From: an uncultured Bacteroidales bacterium
Lineage (GTDB): Bacteria; Bacteroidota; Bacteroidia; Bacteroidales; UBA932
Direction: 5' to 3'
Assembly (NCBI GenBank): GCA_934725285.1
Contig: CAKVBK010000103.1
Location: 1 to 5,718 of the forward strand
DNA: 5,718 nucleotides
The notes beneath the pieces are model-generated. The model was not told the origin of the DNA. It saw only the letters and a program-made list of their open reading frames with translations, and made no database searches. The first letter of the stretch is position 1; each line of letters begins with the position of its first letter. Both the position numbers and the translations under genes were made by a program. Shown piece by piece: positions 1 to 4,634 of this stretch.

Positions 1-23
1 AATCGGTTGTTTTTCAACCGATT
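1..23. terminator. Perfect hairpin, possible (bidirectional) terminator
   Basis: AATCGGTTG at 1-9 is the exact reverse complement of CAACCGATT at 15-23, with a five-base T loop. On the plus strand a short T run (32-36) follows only after eight other bases, so it is not a textbook intrinsic terminator for that direction. On the minus strand it lies about 100 bases beyond the stop of the restriction-modification gene and could end that transcript, but the bases that would show the U-tract lie outside the window. It could instead serve a plus-strand gene ending just left of the window. The hairpin is certain as sequence; its role is inference. Confidence 0.45.
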
Positions 24-39
24 AGCCTATCTTTTTATG

Positions 40-84
40 TATTTTTGTTGGCTGCACTAAAATTGACGAAGAACCCGGAGTTAA
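40..84 (+). promoter_or_regulatory. Promoter/leader-like block without a gene behind it
   Basis: TATTTTTG at 40-47 fits the Bacteroidota -7 consensus TAnnTTTG. It is followed by TAAAATTGACG (58-68) and GAGTTAA (78-84). The same three words, in the same order, occur in front of the hydrolase gene at 4553-4607. There is no TTG at the usual upstream spacing. The first ATG downstream (91) opens only a three-codon frame, and the restriction-modification gene then occupies the opposite strand from 124 leftward-reading. It may be a remnant or a chance match, so confidence is low. Apart from this block, 24-121 holds nothing recognisable. Confidence 0.2.
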
Positions 85-121
85 CCAAAGATGGCCGCTT
101 GATTATTTGAAGATGAATTAG

Positions 122-3082
122 TTATGTGTTGCGCTGCTGTTTTTCGTGCAAGGAGAACAGGAGGGAGACAATTTCGGGCTCGGTGGCGGAGACCGGGAAT
201 CCGTAGGCGGAGAGGACTGCCGAGTCGTTCTCCTTGTGGGCCTTGCGTAGTTCCGCGGGCATGGTCAGAGGATCGTAGAGGTCGGCGAGGGATGCGTCTG
301 GGAAGAGGGCTCTTGCGTCAAGGATGGCCTGGGCGGTTCTCTCAATCCGCTCGATCATCTTTAAGTCCGCTCCTCCGGCCTTGTTTTCGTCCGGTTCACA
401 TTTTATGGTTTTCACCGAGTCGTTGCGCGAGGCGCTGTCTCCAAGGCTGACCGCACTGGAGGTCTTTGAATATTCTGGGGTGCATGATGGCCAAGGGAAA
501 TTGTTGTACACTATGTCTTTGGAATAGCGGTAGTCGCTTTTCAGCCTTCCACAGACAGCTCTCATCCACGCCATATGCACGGAAGATTCCAGGACTCCGA
601 AATGGAACAACGTTGCGGACGGGATGATGAGGACCAGATTGCTGCTCAAGTCGTTACGTGAGAGAAAACCCATTGGTACATATTCACGTCTTTCGGATGA
701 GACACTTGGCACCACTATGTAGTCTGAGTCCGGCATATTCTCCACTTGAAAATGTGTCGGTTTGTCGGCAAGTTTGAGTGTACTTGATCTTGTGCTTGCT
801 AACCTGAACTCCCTGACCGCCTTGATGCGCTTCATACATTCTGGCATGGATCTGAGCACATTTGGTGGACAATCACCAAGCCAAAGACAATAGCGTGGAC
901 TACGGTTGATGAACTCTTGTGAGCCGTAGAATGGTCTGAACCACTGCGAGGAACCCGGTTCTTTTCTGATAAAATCGTTCATCTCCTTCTTTGTGAAAAG
1001 ATAGTTGCCACCATCGATTGGTTGGTTGCCGATCCCGATCTGTGGCACATCGCACAAAGGTCTTGTTCTGCTCTCGATGAATATGTCTTCAGAATCAAGT
1101 AGATAGGTGTTGATGTGACTGGCCGGGCGGCGTTTGCCAAACTCATCCACGATGAACCGTTCCGAATCGCTGTCCCCGGCGCTGAATCCGACGATCACAC
1201 AGTGCACGTGTGCTTTCTGGCTGGCCTCGCTGTCCCAGCGGAAAGTCCGATAGGCGAAATCGATGTGCACCCCGTTCTCTGTCAACGGCTTCCAAAGCGC
1301 GGCCACGGACTCGCCCTGACAGATGGAGTTCGTCGAGACAAGGGCTGTCCGGACAATGTGCGGCAGGGTATTCTCTCTATTCGCAGCGCATCCTTCGTTT
1401 ATGCCGTCGGCATATTCAATGGCACTTTTCCCTGCCGCGGCGTTCATGAAGTCAGCCGCCTTTTTGTACCATCCGCTCACATAGTCCAGGTTTCCGAGGT
1501 TCTTCCATTTTGGCCCGAACACTTCGAGAAGATCATCCTTCTGCTCCTTGCTCATCAACCTTGCTCCGATGAAAGGCGGATTGCCCATTATGTAGTTTAG
1601 TCTGGACGGAGGGCAGAGCGAGCCCCAGTCAAGTCGCAACGCGTTGGCTTCGACGATGTTGGCATTGGTCTCCAACGGAAAGAAATCGATGTCGTACCCC
1701 ACGATGCTCTCGGTCTCACGCTTCATCTGAGCCTCGGCTATCCACAGGGCGGTCATCGCGACCGTCACCGCGAAATCATTGACCTCTATGCCGTAGAATT
1801 GGTTGATGCTGGTTCTGATGGGGCTGAAGTCCCGTCCAAGCTGCTGGTCCTGGCCGTAGATTTCCTGAATGATCCTGTTCTCCATCCGCCTTATCGAGAT
1901 GTAGGTCTCGGTGAGGAAGTTACCTGAGCCGCATGCCGGATCGAGAAAGGTCAGCGAGGCGAGCCTACCCCAAAAGTCCACAAGGGCACGCCTTCGCAAG
2001 GCAGGCACTTTCATAGTCAGAATTCTTCCGAGCTCTCCTTTCAGGCTGTCAAGGAAGAGCGGATCGATGACTTTATGAATATTCTCAATGCTGGTGTAGT
2101 GCATGCCGCCGGAGCGTCTTGTCTGGGGGTTGAGTGTGCTTTCAAAGACGGCTCCGAAAATTGTCGGGCTGATTCCTGACCAATCGAATCCGAGGCTCAT
2201 CTCGTTCAGAAGCAGGTTGATGATCTCCTCGGTGAGGCGCGGAATCTCGATCTTTCCTCTGAACAGTCCTCCGTTGGCATAAGGGAAGGCAGCGAGGTTT
2301 TCCGGCATGTAAGGATCCCTGTCGGCAGGTTTTGTGTCGAGCGTCCTGAACAGTTCGATCAACGCCGTCCGGACATTCTCCGTGCGGAATGACGTGAGGT
2401 AGCGGTAGAACGCGTCCGGAGCGCCGAACATCCCGGAGTCTTCCGCATACAGGCAGAACACGAGCCTGACACACAGTTTGTTGAGGGATTTGAGGGTCTC
2501 CTGGGATTCCGGGTTGACATATTGCGGCAAAAGCAGGTCGTACAACTTTCCGACCAACGCTCCGGCGGATATGGACAGGTCTTTCTCCTTCTCAAGGTGC
2601 TTCTCCTCGTCACCCACGAGAAAGGCCAGCCGGGGATAATCCCGCTCCAGATTCTCCAGAAGTATGACTTCCGGTGGATCCAGCGGCCTGTCCATGTCGT
2701 GAATCTCGAAGGACCTGAAGTTGCAGCAGACAATCCAGCGTGGACGTTCGCTGGCCGGGAGGTTGTTGTCGTAGCGGCGGGCCTGCTCGTAAGGAGTGAG
2801 TATCGCTCCGCCCGACTGGGAATATTTCCGAGTCAAGTCAACATCGATTCCTTTCTGTTCGATGATGACCTTTGTCTGGGGAATATAGGCATCGATGTAC
2901 CGTGTCGAAGACTCCATCCGGACCGGCTTCTGAAACTCGATCATCGCGAACGGATTCTCAACCCCGAAAACATCCGAGAGCATCTGGAGCCAGAAGCTCC
3001 TGTCGTCCCTGGACTCGTCTCCGCGTCCTTCCCAAGCCTTGGCGAACCCGAGCGCCGCCTTCCGTTGTTGTGCCTGTGTCAT
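122..3082 (-). CDS. MmeI-like (type IIL) restriction-modification enzyme, endonuclease and DNA methyltransferase in one chain
   Basis: A 986-residue cytoplasmic enzyme that should both methylate and cut its DNA target, as in the MmeI family (MmeI itself is roughly 920 residues). The N-terminal domain (about 1-160) carries a PD-(D/E)XK signature: D64, then E75-Q-K77, followed by the family block around TPYEQARRY (96-104) and RWIV (115-118). Residues 165-360 are a helical spacer ending in GGMHYTS (325-331), close to methyltransferase motif X. AdoMet motif I is DPACGSGNFL (381-390) and catalytic motif IV is NPPF (501-504), which marks the gamma-class N6-adenine type. Family-typical target-recognition blocks follow: WFRPFYGS (714-721), SSERREYVPMGF (795-806) and YRYSKDIVYNNFPWP (851-865). 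The C-terminus contains SLADLYDPLTMP (931-942). All catalytic motifs look intact and there is no frameshift. A Ser/Asp/Lys-rich stretch at about 868-906 seems extra for the family. The ATG at 3080-3082 is chosen because it lies about 20 bases from a good promoter. Recognition sequence is unknown. Family assignment is firm; nuclease activity is inferred. Confidence 0.93.
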   Translation of the reverse strand: MTQAQQRKAALGFAKAWEGRGDESRDDRSFWLQMLSDVFGVENPFAMIEFQKPVRMESSTRYIDAYIPQTKVIIEQKGIDVDLTRKYSQSGGAILTPYEQARRYDNNLPASERPRWIVCCNFRSFEIHDMDRPLDPPEVILLENLERDYPRLAFLVGDEEKHLEKEKDLSISAGALVGKLYDLLLPQYVNPESQETLKSLNKLCVRLVFCLYAEDSGMFGAPDAFYRYLTSFRTENVRTALIELFRTLDTKPADRDPYMPENLAAFPYANGGLFRGKIEIPRLTEEIINLLLNEMSLGFDWSGISPTIFGAVFESTLNPQTRRSGGMHYTSIENIHKVIDPLFLDSLKGELGRILTMKVPALRRRALVDFWGRLASLTFLDPACGSGNFLTETYISIRRMENRIIQEIYGQDQQLGRDFSPIRTSINQFYGIEVNDFAVTVAMTALWIAEAQMKRETESIVGYDIDFFPLETNANIVEANALRLDWGSLCPPSRLNYIMGNPPFIGARLMSKEQKDDLLEVFGPKWKNLGNLDYVSGWYKKAADFMNAAAGKSAIEYADGINEGCAANRENTLPHIVRTALVSTNSICQGESVAALWKPLTENGVHIDFAYRTFRWDSEASQKAHVHCVIVGFSAGDSDSERFIVDEFGKRRPASHINTYLLDSEDIFIESRTRPLCDVPQIGIGNQPIDGGNYLFTKKEMNDFIRKEPGSSQWFRPFYGSQEFINRSPRYCLWLGDCPPNVLRSMPECMKRIKAVREFRLASTRSSTLKLADKPTHFQVENMPDSDYIVVPSVSSERREYVPMGFLSRNDLSSNLVLIIPSATLFHFGVLESSVHMAWMRAVCGRLKSDYRYSKDIVYNNFPWPSCTPEYSKTSSAVSLGDSASRNDSVKTIKCEPDENKAGGADLKMIERIERTAQAILDARALFPDASLADLYDPLTMPAELRKAHKENDSAVLSAYGFPVSATEPEIVSLLFSLHEKQQRNT

Positions 3083-3104
3083 AGAGTGCGATGTCTCATT
3101 TCCA

Positions 3105-3135
3105 CAAAGTTAATGTTTCCCCATTGCAAATCCAA
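3105..3135 (-). promoter_or_regulatory. Bacteroidota-type promoter of the restriction-modification gene
   Basis: Reading the minus strand, TTG (3135-3133) is followed after exactly 20 bases by TAACTTTG (3112-3105), a full match to TAnnTTTG. Transcription would start near 3101, leaving a leader of about 20 bases before the ATG at 3082 and placing the TTG at -33. No Shine-Dalgarno sequence is visible, as is usual in this phylum. Spacing and match are good; the start site is not measured. Confidence 0.62.
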
Positions 3136-3154
3136 CTCTAAGACTGGTCCTTTT

Positions 3155-3179
3155 TTTGTGACCATTCATCCGTCACAAA
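3155..3179. promoter_or_regulatory. 25-bp dyad, candidate operator
   Basis: TTTGTGAC (3155-3162) and its exact reverse complement GTCACAAA (3172-3179) are separated by nine bases. The centre lies about 66 bases upstream of the predicted start of the minus-strand transcript and about 130 bases before the start inferred for the AraC-type gene. The half-sites contain TGTGA/TCACA as in CRP-family sites, but the gap between them is 11 rather than 6 bases, so a classical CRP site is unlikely. It could bind another dimeric regulator of either divergent gene. The symmetry is seen; operator function is inference. Confidence 0.4.
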
Positions 3180-3184
3180 GCATA

Positions 3185-3254
3185 AGAAGCTGTTTTGATT
3201 TGTTTGAAGGTTTTCACTCTCAAACCTTCAAACAAACAAATCAAAACAACTTCT
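3185..3254. repeat. Long near-perfect palindrome between divergent genes
   Basis: The left arm 3185-3213 pairs with the right arm 3222-3254 around an eight-base loop (TCACTCTC). An outer 5-bp stem (AGAAG/CTTCT) and an inner 23-bp stem are separated by a single C/A mismatch. The right arm carries one extra four-base unit in its (AAAC)-like run, seen as a bulge. It sits between the outward-facing promoters of two divergent genes, so it is not an ordinary 3' terminator, and no T-tract follows either arm. It could extrude as a cruciform, insulate the two transcripts from antisense readthrough, bind a regulator, or be a small mobile or palindromic repeat element. The structure is certain; the function is unknown. 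Confidence 0.85.
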
Positions 3255-3259
3255 AATAC

Positions 3260-3292
3260 TTGCTGCTTTTTATGGAATTATGGCTATCTTTA
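3260..3292 (+). promoter_or_regulatory. Weak candidate promoter of the AraC-type gene
   Basis: TTG (3260-3262) is followed after 22 bases by TATCTTTA (3285-3292), which differs from TAnnTTTG at its last base. The spacing is one or two bases longer than usual. The TTG begins six bases past the right arm of the large palindrome. Transcription would start near 3296 and give a leader of about 60 bases containing a T6G6 run (3318-3329). The match is imperfect, so either expression is weak or the true promoter differs. Confidence 0.3.
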
Positions 3293-3355
3293 TAGTTAGA
3301 AAATATCCGTTGTCTTCTTTTTTGGGGGGCGGGATAATGAACAGATAGACTTATT

Positions 3356-4477
3356 ATGGACATCGATCTATACAGATACTCTTTATGCATTGCCCTGACC
3401 TTGATGGCTTTCTTTGCCTACAGGTTCTTTTTCGGGAAGGTCCCGGACAAGAGAATATTCGACAATTACCTGCGATCAAGGCACTTGATGGGCACCGCGC
3501 TTATGGTCTTGGCGGTGAATTATGCCGTCCATCTGTGCATGGACATAAGGCATGTCAACGTCAACGCCGCGATTGTCATGAACCTTTCCACGTACTTTTT
3601 CGGCTATGGATTGTTCGTGGCGGCGCTGCATACTCTTCTGGATCATTCCTACATAACCCGGAAGATGGTCGCGAGGCATTGCTTCCTATGGCTTCTGTAT
3701 GTCGCCCTGTCCGTTTCCGTACTCCTTTTTGCCAAGGACGGTCCGTTGAAGGTCAGCATGATATATTCATTCGCCCTGATGCTTGCCTTGTACGGAGTGT
3801 ATTTGGCCTCTCATCTTCTCAAGGCCTACCATAAGGCGGTCAAAATGATGGACAACACACATTCTGACAACATCGCGGCCTATGTCAGATGGATGTCTGT
3901 CCTGACATACTGGATGCTCATTTTCGGCATCAGCTGCTCGGCGTTGACCTTCCTTCCTGACAATCTGGTCTTTCTATGGGTGCTGTCTTCCGTTCCTTTC
4001 TATTGTTATCTGTATGTAAGCTATCAGAATTACCTGCTTTTCCATGAAACTGTGGAAAGTGCCATCGAAAGCGATCAGGATTGTGAAGTTCCTGCTGAGG
4101 AGACTGTGTCCTGCAATCCGGAAATACAACGTCTTGTGCAGGAATGGGTGAAGGCTGACGGATACCTTAAACCTGGACTTACGATATCGGATCTGTCCAA
4201 AACATTGTACACAAACAGGACGTACCTTTCCTCTTTCATCAATCAGACATACAAGGCGACTTTCAGGGAATGGGTTTGCGGACTTAGGATCGATTATGCG
4301 AAACGCGCGTTGCTGGAACATCCTGATGTGACCGTAGCGGAAATCGCTCAAAAATCAGGATTCCTTTCTTTGAGCAATTTTAACGCTTCCTTCAAGGAGA
4401 GTGAGGGCATGACTCCTGCAAAATGGAGAATCAGCAACTTGTCGGTTCGACAAAATATTGCTGATTCGACAAAGTAG
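3356..4477 (+). CDS. Membrane-embedded AraC-family transcriptional regulator
   Basis: A 373-residue protein with two parts. Residues 1-225 are strongly hydrophobic, with about seven likely membrane helices (near 7-26, 44-63, 71-95, 107-126, 133-154, 177-199 and 203-224). An acidic linker (about 231-250) leads to an AraC/XylS DNA-binding domain at 256-360. The first helix-turn-helix is around LTISDLSKTLYTNRTYLSSF (275-294). The second is around VTVAEIAQKSGF (325-336), followed by SNFNASFK (340-347) and the family signature GMTPAKWR (351-358). Such fusions are common in Bacteroidota; the membrane part presumably senses or anchors while the C-terminal domain binds DNA on the cytoplasmic side. 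No ligand pocket or enzymatic motif was recognised. The gene is followed after 157 bases, on the same strand, by a hydrolase gene. Four repeat words overlapping its 3' end suggest it controls that gene, which is inference. The ATG at 3356 is the first in frame; no ribosome-binding site is visible. Confidence 0.92.
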   Translation: MDIDLYRYSLCIALTLMAFFAYRFFFGKVPDKRIFDNYLRSRHLMGTALMVLAVNYAVHLCMDIRHVNVNAAIVMNLSTYFFGYGLFVAALHTLLDHSYITRKMVARHCFLWLLYVALSVSVLLFAKDGPLKVSMIYSFALMLALYGVYLASHLLKAYHKAVKMMDNTHSDNIAAYVRWMSVLTYWMLIFGISCSALTFLPDNLVFLWVLSSVPFYCYLYVSYQNYLLFHETVESAIESDQDCEVPAEETVSCNPEIQRLVQEWVKADGYLKPGLTISDLSKTLYTNRTYLSSFINQTYKATFREWVCGLRIDYAKRALLEHPDVTVAEIAQKSGFLSLSNFNASFKESEGMTPAKWRISNLSVRQNIADSTK

Positions 4478-4515
4478 AACTGCCCGAGCGACAATTTCTT
4501 GGCGATCCGGCAAAT
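4441..4515 (+). promoter_or_regulatory. Four phased direct repeats, candidate AraC-type operator
   Basis: The core words CGACAA, CGACAA, CGACAA and CGGCAA begin at 4448, 4467, 4489 and 4508, giving steps of 19, 22 and 19 bases, near two helical turns each. The first two share TTCGACAAA exactly; the second and fourth agree at 9 of 11 positions over GATTCGACAAA; the third shares only the core. Direct repeats about 21 bases apart are the known binding pattern of AraC-family proteins. The array ends about 50 bases before the inferred start of the hydrolase transcript, a suitable activator position. The first two copies lie in the coding end of the regulator gene in different reading frames, so protein constraint does not explain them. 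Binding by the neighbouring regulator is inference. Confidence 0.5.
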
Positions 4516-4535
4516 TCGCCGGTTGGCCTTTTCTT
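4507..4535 (+). terminator. Weak hairpin after the AraC-type gene
   Basis: CCGGC (4507-4511) pairs with GCCGG (4518-4522) across a six-base loop, and a T-rich stretch (4529-4535) follows six bases later. It could end the regulator transcript 30 bases past its stop codon. The stem is short, the T-tract is detached, and the left arm is also the fourth copy of the direct repeat, so the hairpin may be incidental. Confidence 0.25.
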
Positions 4536-4552
4536 CAGGCGCTTTTCTTTAG

Positions 4553-4560
4553 TATTTTTG
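4553..4560 (+). promoter_or_regulatory. -7 box of the hydrolase gene promoter, upstream TTG missing
   Basis: TATTTTTG is an exact match to TAnnTTTG and predicts a start near 4564 and a leader of about 70 bases. The region 19-21 bases upstream, where TTG should lie, is a T/C-rich stretch with no TTG; the nearest TTG (4523-4525) is 27 bases away. This half-promoter would be expected to need an activator, in line with the phased repeats just upstream. Confidence 0.5.
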
Positions 4561-4610
4561 TCTTGACACTCCTTAAAATTGGCGTGGTGAGCCACTCCGT
4601 GAGTTAAGTG

Positions 4611-4633
4611 TTTGTTTCAAACAAAAATCAAAC
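4611..4633 (+). repeat. Palindrome in hydrolase leader, related to the 3185-3254 palindrome arms
   Basis: TTTGTTT (4611-4617) and AAACAAA (4619-4625) are exact inverted copies around one base, ending ten bases before the start codon. The stretch TTCAAACAAAAATCAAAC (4616-4633) closely resembles the right arm of the large palindrome (3227-3247), differing by two small gaps within A-rich runs. An RNA stem here would be weak (five A-U-rich pairs), so a DNA-binding site or a simple A-rich ribosome-loading leader is likelier. Confidence 0.35.
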
Positions 4634-4634
4634 T

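Noticed and set aside
1115..1600. Plus-strand open frame of 161 codons opposite the restriction-modification gene
   Set aside because: It lies wholly antisense to a gene with complete family motifs, has no recognisable domain, and its composition is explained as a shadow of the real frame.
3185..3254. Invertible promoter (phase-variable switch) bounded by inverted repeats
   Set aside because: Only eight bases lie between the arms, too few to contain a promoter, and no invertase gene is present in the window.
3185..3254. CRISPR repeat
   Set aside because: Single palindrome, no repeated unit with spacers and no cas genes.
2522..3256. Plus-strand open frame of 244 codons running from inside the restriction-modification gene through the palindrome
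   Set aside because: Most of it is antisense to the conserved nuclease domain, and the end merely reads through the intergenic palindrome. No promoter or family resemblance.
3337..3348. Tiny upstream frame ATG AAC AGA TAG after a G-rich stretch, as a leader peptide controlling the AraC-type gene
   Set aside because: Three codons and a chance-level pattern; Shine-Dalgarno-like G runs carry little weight in Bacteroidota.
4563..4590. TTGACA at 4564-4569 as a classical sigma-70 -35 box
   Set aside because: No matching -10 box at proper spacing, and the phylum uses a different promoter consensus; TATTTTTG just upstream is the better candidate.
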